Both the position numbers and the translations under genes were made by a program. From Betaproteobacteria bacterium (GTDB taxonomy: Bacteria > Pseudomonadota > Gammaproteobacteria > Burkholderiales > Rhodocyclaceae), in contig JAIFNM010000029.1 of NCBI GenBank assembly GCA_020047725.1, forward strand, positions 1 through 8,829: 8,829 nt of DNA. The letters run 5' to 3'. The notes beneath the pieces are model-generated. The model had not been told where the DNA came from and did no database searches. It saw only the letters and a program-made list of their open reading frames with translations. Position 1 is the stretch's first letter. Each line of letters starts with the position of its first letter. This document shows, piece after piece, positions 1-5,848 of the stretch.

Positions 1-143
1 GCATTTTTTCCGCCAGTTTGCCGTTCAGCGCGGCAGTACGCCAGCCGAATTTCGACGACAAAACCATCTGCCTGGCGGGGAAACCGAAATGGGCTGTGGT
101 CGGCACTGAGTCGCTGGAAATTCTCGGGTTTCCCAGGAAGTAA
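1..143 (+). CDS. 3' end of an unrecognised protein-coding gene (5' truncated by window edge)
   Basis: The frame whose codons begin at base 3 is open from the window edge to a TAA at 141-143, giving the last 46 residues of a protein. Third codon positions are mostly G or C, as expected for coding sequence in this genome, and the peptide reads like a normal folded C-terminus (it includes KWAVVGTESLEILGFP). I do not recognise the family and assign no function. A competing frame starting at base 1 is also open but runs on through the following hairpin, so it is less likely. The hairpin starting 9 bases after the stop supports this being the true gene end. Confidence 0.5.
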   Translation, partial: IFSASLPFSAAVRQPNFDDKTICLAGKPKWAVVGTESLEILGFPRK

Positions 144-152
144 TACTATTTG

Positions 153-177
153 TGGTGCCATGGGGCATATGGCACCA
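153..177 (+). terminator. Perfect 9-bp inverted repeat just after the upstream gene (possible terminator or 3' stabilising hairpin)
   Basis: TGGTGCCAT (153-161) and ATGGCACCA (169-177) are perfect inverted copies separated by a 7-base loop, and two G-U pairs could extend the stem outward. It begins 9 bases after the stop codon of the preceding gene, where a transcript-end structure is expected. No T-tract follows on the plus strand, so it is not a canonical intrinsic terminator. It could be a Rho-linked or stabilising 3' hairpin, or an operator. Confidence 0.35.
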
Positions 178-214
178 TGCGGCAGTTTAACGAACCCAAG
201 GAGCCCTGGATTGG

Positions 215-415
215 ATGATGTTTTGCAGTCATCTATCAGGGGAGAAAGCCGGTGTTGTCGTTTTCGAAACAGGCCGGGATTTGAGCGTTTGTGCTGCTCG
301 ATCATCACTGAAGTCGTATGGTGAAGGCCATCTTTGGCGGCGAATTACTGCCATACTGCGTTCCAATTTACTGAAAAAGAGCATGACCTATGTTGAAGTT
401 CACATGTTGCGATGA
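215..415 (+). CDS. Doubtful 66-residue ORF ahead of and overlapping gshA
   Basis: An ATG-ATG pair at 215-220 follows an AAGGAG Shine-Dalgarno-like sequence at 198-203, 11 bases upstream of the first ATG, which is longer than ideal. The frame runs to 415 and overlaps the first 26 bases of gshA. The product is basic and cysteine-containing, with no recognisable domain, signal peptide or membrane helix. It could be a leader ORF affecting gshA translation, or chance. Codon use is not clearly like that of the neighbouring genes. The ribosome-binding-like sequence and the position are the only support. Confidence 0.18.
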   Translation: MMFCSHLSGEKAGVVVFETGRDLSVCAARSSLKSYGEGHLWRRITAILRSNLLKKSMTYVEVHMLR

Positions 416-1952
416 GATCCGACAGTTCTTCTCGACAGACCAGGCGCAGGTTTTGCGCGGCATCACGCGAGGCTACGAACGCGAATGCTTGCGCGTGGAT
501 GCTAGCGGCCATCTAGCGCAGACCCCTCACCCACGGACGCTGGGCTCAAAACTCACCCACCCCTGGATTACTACCGACTACGCTGAAGCGCTGCTGGAGT
601 TCATCACCCCGCCGTCACAGGACCCGGCTTTCCCGTTGGGCTTCCTGAGCGACATCCACCGCTTCACCGCCCGGAAATTGCGGGGTGAAATCTTGTGGAC
701 GGGCTCCATGCCCTGCGTCGTAGGCGACGACAAGAGCATCGCTATTGCCGACTACGGGACCTCCAACGCAGCAAAGATGAAGGCGATCTATCGCGAAGGC
801 CTGGGCCTGCGCTACGGGCGCCACATGCAGACGATTGCCGGAGCCCACTACAATTGGTCGTTGCCTGATGAATTCTGGGTGCTCTTGAAAGACTGCTGCG
901 GCGTTCCAGGCACCATGCAGGATTTTGTCAGCGAGCGCTATTTCGGGCTGATTCGCAATTTTCTGCGCTTTGGCTGGCTGATCCCCTACCTGTTTGGCGC
1001 CTCGCCCGCGATCTGTCAATCATTCCTGCAAGGCCGCCGTTCAGATCTCCAGGAACTCGTGCCTGGCACCCTGTACCGCCCCTACGCGACCAGTCTGCGC
1101 ATGAGCGATCTGGGCTATCAGAACCGGGCGCAGGATCAACTGCACGTCAGTTTCAATTCATTGGCTGCATACACTCAAGCCCTGGAAACGGCGATTCGCA
1201 CTCCCGACCCGTTCTACCAAGAGTTGGGCGTGCGCGAAGGCAATCACTGGAAACAACTCAACGCCAACCTGCTGCAAATCGAGAATGAGTTTTATGCCGG
1301 CATTCGGCCCAAGCGCATTGGCAAGGCCGGCGAGCGCCCAGCACTGGCCTTGGCGAAATACGGCGTTGAATATATAGAGATGCGCCTGTTTGACCTGAAT
1401 CCGTTCGTGGACATCGGTATTGTCCCCGAGCAAAACACATTTGCCGACATTTTGTTGCTGATGTGCCTTTTCCGTCAGAGTCCGCCTATTACGGCCCGCG
1501 AGCAGGGGGAGAACGATGAAAACAAGTCCCGGATCGTCAACCACGGCCGACAGCCCGATCTGAGTTTGCTCGTGCATAACCGCGAACAACCGTTCCGGCC
1601 CATCGTCCACGCCCTGTTTGACGACATGCAGCCGTTTGCCCAGATGCTGGATGTGGCCTACGGCGGCAATACCTACGCCACGACGCTGACAGGCCTGCGC
1701 ACGCGAATTGATCAGCCGGAGACCACGCCGTCGGCTCAAGTACTGGCTGCTGCGACAGAACACAAAGGCTTCTTTAAATTCGCCATGAAGCAGTCTCGAC
1801 AACACCATGACAGCTTACTGTCCCAGCCACTGAGCACGGACACGTTGGCAACGTTTGAAAAGAGCGTTCAGGCCTCCCTGGCTGAGCAGCAACGATTGGA
1901 ATCGCTGCCGCAGGAGCGGTTCGAGGACTATTTGGCGGGCTATTACGCGTAA
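390..1952 (+). CDS. gshA: Glutamate--cysteine ligase (gamma-glutamylcysteine synthetase), E. coli GshA type
   Basis: This cytoplasmic enzyme catalyses the ATP-dependent joining of L-glutamate (through its gamma-carboxyl) to L-cysteine, the first and usually rate-limiting step of glutathione synthesis (EC 6.3.2.2). The 520-residue product has the length of the E. coli-type family (about 518). Its N-terminus follows the family pattern: RGYERECLRV near residues 27-36 and ITTDYAEALLEFITPP near 60-74, supplying the acidic residues (about E30, D63, E70) expected at the metal/ATP site. The GRHMQTIAGAHYNWSLP block near 135-155 and the FGWLIPYLFGASPA block near 195-208 are also family-typical. The ATG at 390 is preceded by an A/G-rich AAAAAGAG stretch at a workable distance, and homology begins almost at once, so the start is well supported. 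gshB is not adjacent, and no clear sigma70 promoter was found in the 144-389 gap. Confidence 0.95.
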   Translation: MLKFTCCDEIRQFFSTDQAQVLRGITRGYERECLRVDASGHLAQTPHPRTLGSKLTHPWITTDYAEALLEFITPPSQDPAFPLGFLSDIHRFTARKLRGEILWTGSMPCVVGDDKSIAIADYGTSNAAKMKAIYREGLGLRYGRHMQTIAGAHYNWSLPDEFWVLLKDCCGVPGTMQDFVSERYFGLIRNFLRFGWLIPYLFGASPAICQSFLQGRRSDLQELVPGTLYRPYATSLRMSDLGYQNRAQDQLHVSFNSLAAYTQALETAIRTPDPFYQELGVREGNHWKQLNANLLQIENEFYAGIRPKRIGKAGERPALALAKYGVEYIEMRLFDLNPFVDIGIVPEQNTFADILLLMCLFRQSPPITAREQGENDENKSRIVNHGRQPDLSLLVHNREQPFRPIVHALFDDMQPFAQMLDVAYGGNTYATTLTGLRTRIDQPETTPSAQVLAAATEHKGFFKFAMKQSRQHHDSLLSQPLSTDTLATFEKSVQASLAEQQRLESLPQERFEDYLAGYYA

Positions 1953-2015
1953 ATCTCGCGCTCTTTGAAAAATCGCTGGTTCGTTGATAAGGGCTCTTGA
2001 TCGTGATTTAGTTCA

Positions 2016-2044
2016 CTGACACGCCAAATGGCTCAAGGTAGATT
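2016..2044 (+). promoter_or_regulatory. Sigma70-like promoter for the miniprotein-IHF transcript
   Basis: CTGACA at 2016-2021 matches the -35 consensus at 5 of 6 positions. It is separated by exactly 17 bases from TAGATT at 2039-2044, which matches the -10 consensus at 4 of 6. Transcription would start near 2050-2052, about 15 bases before the miniprotein ATG at 2067, leaving just enough room for its GGAG ribosome-binding site. The agreement of box spacing, ribosome-binding site and ORF start makes this more than a chance match, but it is a visual prediction. Confidence 0.5.
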
Positions 2045-2066
2045 TGTGCTTTTATCGGAGCCCGCC

Positions 2067-2195
2067 ATGCAAGACATCATCGAAGGAAACAATATTCCGT
2101 TGTGGCGACTATTCAGTATCGCCGTGCAAGCATCGGCTATTCTGATGCTTGTTGCGCTGATGCCTAATCTTGCGAACCATGATGAATCGTTCTGA
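2067..2195 (+). CDS. Small single-pass membrane protein (42 residues), overlapping the IHF-beta gene
   Basis: The frame runs from ATG 2067 to TGA 2193-2195. A GGAG Shine-Dalgarno lies at 2057-2060, six bases upstream, and a good promoter sits at 2016-2044. The peptide has a short polar N-terminus (MQDIIEGNNIP), one hydrophobic stretch of about 20 residues (roughly residues 15-34, including AILMLVALMPNLA), and an acidic tail ending in HDESF. This fits a single-helix inner-membrane miniprotein, or possibly a cleaved leader. The last 14 bases overlap the start of the downstream IHF-beta gene in another frame, which suggests translational coupling, because that gene has no obvious ribosome-binding site of its own. 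I do not recognise a family. The product may matter, or the ORF may serve mainly as a coupling leader. Confidence 0.5.
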   Translation: MQDIIEGNNIPLWRLFSIAVQASAILMLVALMPNLANHDESF

Positions 2196-2493
2196 TCTCA
2201 TTAAAGTTCTTGCCGCCAGATTTCCTGCTCTGATGGCCAAGGACACAGAGGTTTCGGTCAAGGAACTACTCGACGGCATCAGTCAATCCCTCGCACGAGG
2301 ACATCGAATCGAGATTCGCGGTTTCGGCAGCTTCAGTTCAATTGATCGTCCGGCACGTACTAGCCGCAATCCGAAAACGGGCGAAACTGTTTTTGTTGCA
2401 CCAAAACGCGTCCCCTATTTCAAGGCAGGTAAAGAAATGCGCGAGCGAATCGACCAGTCGGTCAGATCCGAGCAAGTCAAACTGGCGGCTTGA
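2182..2493 (+). CDS. ihfB: Integration host factor beta-type DNA-bending protein (HU/IHF family)
   Basis: The 103-residue product belongs to the HU/IHF family, whose dimers bend DNA sharply and act as nucleoid and regulatory architecture proteins; IHF-beta pairs with IHF-alpha. With the ATG at 2182, residue numbering matches E. coli IhfB: RIEIRGFGSF at 42-51, including E44 and R46 (a residue important for sequence recognition), and RNPKTG at 63-68 with the intercalating proline at 64. The beta-type C-terminal FKAGKEMRERID follows. An adjacent ATG at 2179 and a TTG at 2170 are alternative starts, but 2182 keeps the family register. No clear ribosome-binding site precedes it, and the upstream miniprotein ends 14 bases inside it, so translational coupling is likely. 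The usual betaproteobacterial ihfB neighbour rpsA is absent, so this may be a second, paralogous copy. Assignment to beta rather than generic HU is based on motifs. Confidence 0.85.
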   Translation: MNRSDLIKVLAARFPALMAKDTEVSVKELLDGISQSLARGHRIEIRGFGSFSSIDRPARTSRNPKTGETVFVAPKRVPYFKAGKEMRERIDQSVRSEQVKLAA

Positions 2494-2498
2494 TCCTC

Positions 2499-2517
2499 AA
2501 AGCACCACCTGCTTTTT
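2499..2517 (+). terminator. Weak intrinsic-terminator-like hairpin after ihfB
   Basis: AAAGCA (2499-2504) and TGCTTT (2510-2515) form a 6-bp stem with a CCACC loop, running into a five-T tract at 2513-2517. It begins 5 bases after the ihfB stop codon. The stem is AT-rich and short, so termination strength is uncertain, but position and layout are right. Confidence 0.4.
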
Positions 2518-2577
2518 CGCTATCGCTAAGTCTTATATTTCGAAACACGCACCAGTCAATGGTGACGCGGATCAACG

Positions 2578-2595
2578 TTGAATTGCATTCAATGC
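2578..2595. repeat. Nested inverted repeats in the ihfB-pseudogene spacer
   Basis: TTGAAT and ATTCAA (2578-2583 and 2587-2592) are inverted copies around TGC. The overlapping GCATT-C-AATGC (2585-2595) is a second small palindrome. This could be a protein-binding site in the spacer ahead of the former cyclase gene, or chance. Otherwise the 170-base stretch 2494-2663 holds only the terminator-like hairpin; I see no RNA gene and no clear promoter in it. Confidence 0.2.
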
Positions 2596-2663
2596 TTTTA
2601 ACAAATCCAGATTGACGCAAGCAAACTGGGTCTCTCCACCCGCCCGCCAAAAAGTCGATCTGC

Positions 2664-3555
2664 ATGAAAAATACCAGCAATAGCGAAGAAATAAGGGCCT
2701 AGCGACGCGTCGATAACCTGTTGCGCGGGGTAATGATGACGCTGTTTTCCGCCGGAGTCTTCGCGATTGGCGTCCTGTGGGTATTCGAATCGAAATTCGC
2801 CTTGATTGATGAAGTATGCCGGATTGCATACCCTGTCATGCTGGGGATCTTCATTGCCAGCGCAGTCATGCTCTATCGTTGGCCGACAACAGTTCCGATC
2901 GCCCGCTGGATCGGCTTTTATACGATGACCGGCTTTCTCGCGCTGGAACCAATGGCCTCGCTAACGATCAATGGCCCGCTGGTTGGCAACTATTTCTTTA
3001 TCTCCTTGATTATGTGCCTTCCGCTTGCCTATGCGATTGCCTTGTTCATGCTTGATGCCCGCCAAGCCGCTTGGGCGGCCTATGGACTATTTGCCCTTAT
3101 TGCTTTAGTAAGTATTGCGCACATCATGCATTCCGGTTTGGTCGATTCTGGTGACCGAGCACTTCTGGTCAATCTGTTGATTTCGCATGTGGTCCTCCTG
3201 GCATGCCTGAGCGGATCGGTCAAGATAAACTCATTCTCTTTAAAGCAGAAGCCCACTCGCGTCGCCTTCTGAAACAAGCTTCAACTATAGGAAGCCGGCT
3301 CTATTGGCGTTGGCCGAACGATTGAGATTACGTGCAGCTGATATACGCCTGACTGATGACGACGGACGATTGATTGCTCCATCGCTTAGCATTGGAATTG
3401 CGGAGATGGAAGATGACGAACCACTCGATGCCTGGATCAAACGCGCAGACAAGGCTCTCTATCTGGCTGGGTATGTAGAGATGATTCAATCGACGTGGCC
3501 TCCAAAGCCTTGTCAATTGGTGTTCTACGAGCATCGTTTGCCTGCAGGCCAATAA
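2664..3555 (+). pseudogene. Decayed membrane-bound diguanylate cyclase (six-helix sensor plus GGDEF remnant)
   Basis: An intact relative would make cyclic di-GMP from two GTP at the inner membrane. The frame opens at ATG 2664 with MKNTSNSEEIRA, meets an in-frame amber TAG at 2700-2702, and continues in the same frame as RRVDNLLRG into a membrane domain with about six hydrophobic helices, ending at TGA 3270-3272. A different frame (open before 3262, running to 3555) then encodes the C-terminal part of a GGDEF domain: LALAERLRLRAADIRL, the SLSIGIAEM strand and the ADKALYLA helix. The first roughly 100 residues of GGDEF are missing, including the GG(D/E)EF active-site motif, so the product cannot be a cyclase. 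The end after ADKALYLA does not continue like the family; a CRDD peptide in a neighbouring frame hints at one more frameshift. Starts at TTG 2721 or ATG 2733 could still yield a membrane-domain-only protein. Confidence 0.75.
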
Positions 3556-3605
3556 ATACGGCACTCTTCAGGTGGCATAGGTTGTAGATGCCCTGTTCAT
3601 GAACT

Positions 3606-4892
3606 TTAGACCAACTCGCAACCCTGGCGATAGAACTTCTCGTACTCCTCCGCAGGAACGAAGGAGCCTCCGGTGGTCCAGAAAATGTGCGTGGCTGTTG
3701 GGTTGGCGTGGAGTACCGATTCCTTAAGCTTTAGGCCAAGGAAACCGGCCGAGGCCGACGGTTCGATCTCGATGCCGGTGAGTTGCCGCAGCCGGGCAAG
3801 AACGCGGAACAGGTCGTCGTCGGCCACGGTGTAGACGCCCGATACGAGTTCATGAACCAGTTCATAGACCAGTTCCGACGCTTCGCCGACAGCGAGACCG
3901 TCGGCTTCGGTGATGTTGTCCAGTCCAATGTCGTACACCGATTTCGGGCCGCTGGTTGAGGCCAACCGCACCAGCATGGCCGGCGAGGCGCAGGGTTCGG
4001 CGAAGTAGCACTGTACGGCATCGCCGAAAACATGTTTCAGCCCGAAGGTGATTCCACCGGGCGCACCGCCGACACCGCACGGCAGGTGCACGATAAGTGG
4101 ATTGGCTGCGTCGACCGTAACGCCCGACTCGGCCAGCTGCGTCTTCAGGCGTAGCGTCGCGACCGCGTAACCGAGGAACAGGTTGCGCGAGTTTTCGTCG
4201 TCGACGAAATACGATTTTTCCGATGTGGCGGCTGTCTGTCTTCCGGCTGCAACGGCGGCGGCGTAGTCGCCCTGATGTTCGATGACGTCAACACCACGCT
4301 TTCTTAATCGCTCCTTTTTCCACTGCTTGGCGTCGTGCGACATGTGCACGACGGCGTGGAAGCCCAGCGCCGACGCCATGATGCCGATGCTCAAGCCGAG
4401 GTTTCCCGTGCTGCCGACGGCGACCGTATGGATGGCGAAGAGCGCCCTGGCTTCGTCGCCAAGCAGTTGCTGCGGGTCTCGGTCAATAGTGAGCAAACCA
4501 TGTTGTGCAGCAAGGTCTTCGGCATAGACGAGAACCTCGTAGATTCCGCCACGCGCCTTGATTGAGCCGGCGACGGGCAGGGCATGGTCGCCCTTGATGA
4601 AACTGCGTCCGTCGGTTTTTACCCCGGTAACGCGGTCTGCATCGGCGAGCTCGATGAGTCGGGATTCAATCAATCCATTGCTGCTTGCGAGTTCAGGGAA
4701 AAGCCTCACCAGCGCCGGAGCCCAGCGCCGAAGCAGGGCGTCGGCCGCTTCGATGTCGGCCAGTTTCATCGAATGGCTGGTTTCAAGCCCATCAAGAACC
4801 TTCTTTGCCGGAGCGAGTTGCGGGTTGAGCCAGAGCAGCGGTTTGCCGGCTTTCAGCTGCGAAGTAAGGTCATCGCTGTTAAGGGTTTCCAT
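3606..4892 (-). CDS. dsdA: D-serine ammonia-lyase (D-serine dehydratase)
   Basis: This cytoplasmic PLP enzyme converts D-serine to pyruvate and ammonia (EC 4.3.1.18), detoxifying D-serine and allowing its use as a carbon and nitrogen source. The product is 428 residues, close to the E. coli enzyme. The PLP-binding lysine lies in GSIKARGG (K112), the glycine-rich phosphate-binding loop in GSTGNLGLSIG (about 160-170), and the conserved HLPCGVGGAPGG at about 269-280; TTGGSFVP near the C-terminus is also family-typical. The start chosen is the ATG read from 4892, preceded on the minus strand by an AAGGA ribosome-binding site. The same frame stays open to 5327, but that extension lies antisense inside rsmJ and does not resemble the family. 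The gene is convergent with the pseudogene and divergent from rsmJ. The usual regulator gene dsdC and transporter gene dsdX are not in the window. Confidence 0.95.
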   Translation of the reverse strand: METLNSDDLTSQLKAGKPLLWLNPQLAPAKKVLDGLETSHSMKLADIEAADALLRRWAPALVRLFPELASSNGLIESRLIELADADRVTGVKTDGRSFIKGDHALPVAGSIKARGGIYEVLVYAEDLAAQHGLLTIDRDPQQLLGDEARALFAIHTVAVGSTGNLGLSIGIMASALGFHAVVHMSHDAKQWKKERLRKRGVDVIEHQGDYAAAVAAGRQTAATSEKSYFVDDENSRNLFLGYAVATLRLKTQLAESGVTVDAANPLIVHLPCGVGGAPGGITFGLKHVFGDAVQCYFAEPCASPAMLVRLASTSGPKSVYDIGLDNITEADGLAVGEASELVYELVHELVSGVYTVADDDLFRVLARLRQLTGIEIEPSASAGFLGLKLKESVLHANPTATHIFWTTGGSFVPAEEYEKFYRQGCELV

Positions 4893-5019
4893 GGATCGTC
4901 CTTGGGCAGAGGAATGTGTTGAAGCCGATGATTCTACCGGGACGGTGTGGCGATGCATGACTATCGGAAGCGGATACAATCTGTCACTTGAAGCCCAGCC
5001 CTGTTCGAGACGATTTTTG
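4893..5019. promoter_or_regulatory. Divergent dsdA-rsmJ spacer with a -10-like box on each strand
   Basis: This 127-base spacer must hold the promoters of both divergent genes. On the minus strand TAGAAT (complement of 4931-4936) matches the -10 consensus at 5 of 6 positions and lies about 38 bases upstream of the dsdA start. On the plus strand TACAAT (4975-4980) also matches 5 of 6 and lies 39 bases upstream of the rsmJ start. Neither has a good -35 at the right distance, which would fit activator dependence but is weak evidence by itself. Confidence 0.3.
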
Positions 5020-5814
5020 ATGAACGATGCACGCCCGCCTGCCACCATCCGGATGGATTCACTTGATCCTGCTTTCGCGCAGGTGGCGGCGGCATGGGCT
5101 GCGCGTTTGCAGCTACAAATGGACGGCGAGGCCGAGTTCGCCTTGCAGTTGGGGCCGAGTGGCTTGCAGTTCATCGAACTTGGCACACCGGCGGCAGGGC
5201 CGATCCGGGTTGATTTTGCCGCCGGTGCGGTGGCGCATCGACGGCTGTTCGGCGGCGGCAGCGGGCAGATGATCGCCAAGGCGGTCGGCATCCAGCAAGG
5301 GGTTCGCCCGGTCGTTCTTGACGCCACGGCGGGGCTGGGGCGCGATGCCTTCGTCTTGGCCGAGCTGGGCTGCCAGGTGACGCTGATCGAGCGTCAGCCG
5401 CTGATTGCCGCCTTGCTTGAAGATGGCTTGCAGCGGGCCTTGGCGGATACCGAGGTCGGGTCAATCGTGGCCAGGATGCGCTTGATCCACGGCAACGCTA
5501 TCGATTTGATGCGCGCCTGGGGCGAGGAACTACCGCAGGTCATCTACCTCGATCCGATGTTTCCGCACCGCGATAAAAGCGCGCTGGTGAAGAAAGAAAT
5601 GCGCCTGTTTCGTCCCTTGGCAGGTGATGACGATGATGCACCGACTTTGCTCGAATCCGCCCTGGGGCTGGCCACGCACCGTGTCGTCGTCAAGCGTTCG
5701 CGCAAGGCGCCGGCCATCGCCGGGGAAAAGCCAGGCTACACACTGGAAGGTAATTCAAGCCGCTTTGACATCTATCCGAAGAAGTCGCTGAAGGCGAAAT
5801 TTGATGCAACATGA
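5020..5814 (+). CDS. rsmJ: 16S rRNA (guanine-1516-N2)-methyltransferase RsmJ
   Basis: The product is a class I S-adenosylmethionine-dependent methyltransferase of the RsmJ (YhiQ) family, which methylates G1516 of 16S rRNA in the small ribosomal subunit. Diagnostic segments in order are: LDATAGLGRDAFVLAELGC (about 104-122), the SAM-binding loop; LIERQPLIAALLEDGL just after it; YLDPMFPHRDKSALVKKEMR (about 179-198), the catalytic-site signature of this family; VVVKRSRKAP; and a C-terminal SSRFDIYPKK. The ATG at 5020 gives 264 residues, a normal family length. The frame is open upstream to 4558 only because it runs antisense to dsdA. ATG 4957 would lie upstream of the best -10 box (4975-4980), and ATG 5053 is a possible shorter start. 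The ribosome-binding site ahead of 5020 is weak. Confidence 0.92.
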   Translation: MNDARPPATIRMDSLDPAFAQVAAAWAARLQLQMDGEAEFALQLGPSGLQFIELGTPAAGPIRVDFAAGAVAHRRLFGGGSGQMIAKAVGIQQGVRPVVLDATAGLGRDAFVLAELGCQVTLIERQPLIAALLEDGLQRALADTEVGSIVARMRLIHGNAIDLMRAWGEELPQVIYLDPMFPHRDKSALVKKEMRLFRPLAGDDDDAPTLLESALGLATHRVVVKRSRKAPAIAGEKPGYTLEGNSSRFDIYPKKSLKAKFDAT

Positions 5815-5843
5815 ATGACGAATAAATCTATAGCTGGGATAAT
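5815..5843 (+). promoter_or_regulatory. Extended -10 promoter candidate immediately before the phosphomannomutase gene
   Basis: ATGACG (5815-5820, 4 of 6 to the -35 consensus) is followed after 17 bases by GATAAT (5838-5843, 5 of 6 to the -10), with the extended -10 element TGG at 5835-5837. Transcription would start around 5849-5852, that is, on the first ATG of the downstream gene. This implies either a leaderless mRNA or use of the in-frame ATG at 5888. Confidence 0.4.
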
Positions 5844-5848
5844 GAGGA

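Noticed and set aside
1158..1808. A 216-residue open frame antisense to gshA.
   Set aside because: It is a shadow of strongly conserved gshA codons, with no ribosome-binding site and no recognisable domain.
2342..2581. An ORF overlapping the second half of ihfB in another frame.
   Set aside because: It starts inside ihfB with no ribosome-binding site, and its product is a frame-shadow with no domain.
3304..3555. A stand-alone 83-residue gene starting at TTG 3304.
   Set aside because: The peptide is the C-terminal piece of a GGDEF domain without its active site, and the frame is open upstream of the TTG; it is better read as part of the pseudogene.
3595..3604. The perfect palindrome GTTCATGAAC next to the dsdA stop, and an imperfect hairpin at about 3570-3594.
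   Set aside because: There is no loop or T-tract in the dsdA direction; it is short enough to be chance and cannot be called a terminator.
4558..5019. The rsmJ frame stays open far upstream on the plus strand.
   Set aside because: The extension lies mostly antisense to dsdA, gives a low-complexity serine/arginine-rich peptide, and RsmJ homology starts after 5020.
4893..5327. The dsdA reading frame stays open on the minus strand as an N-terminal extension of about 145 residues.
   Set aside because: It is antisense to rsmJ, does not resemble a domain, and a good ribosome-binding site plus family homology fix the dsdA start at 4892.
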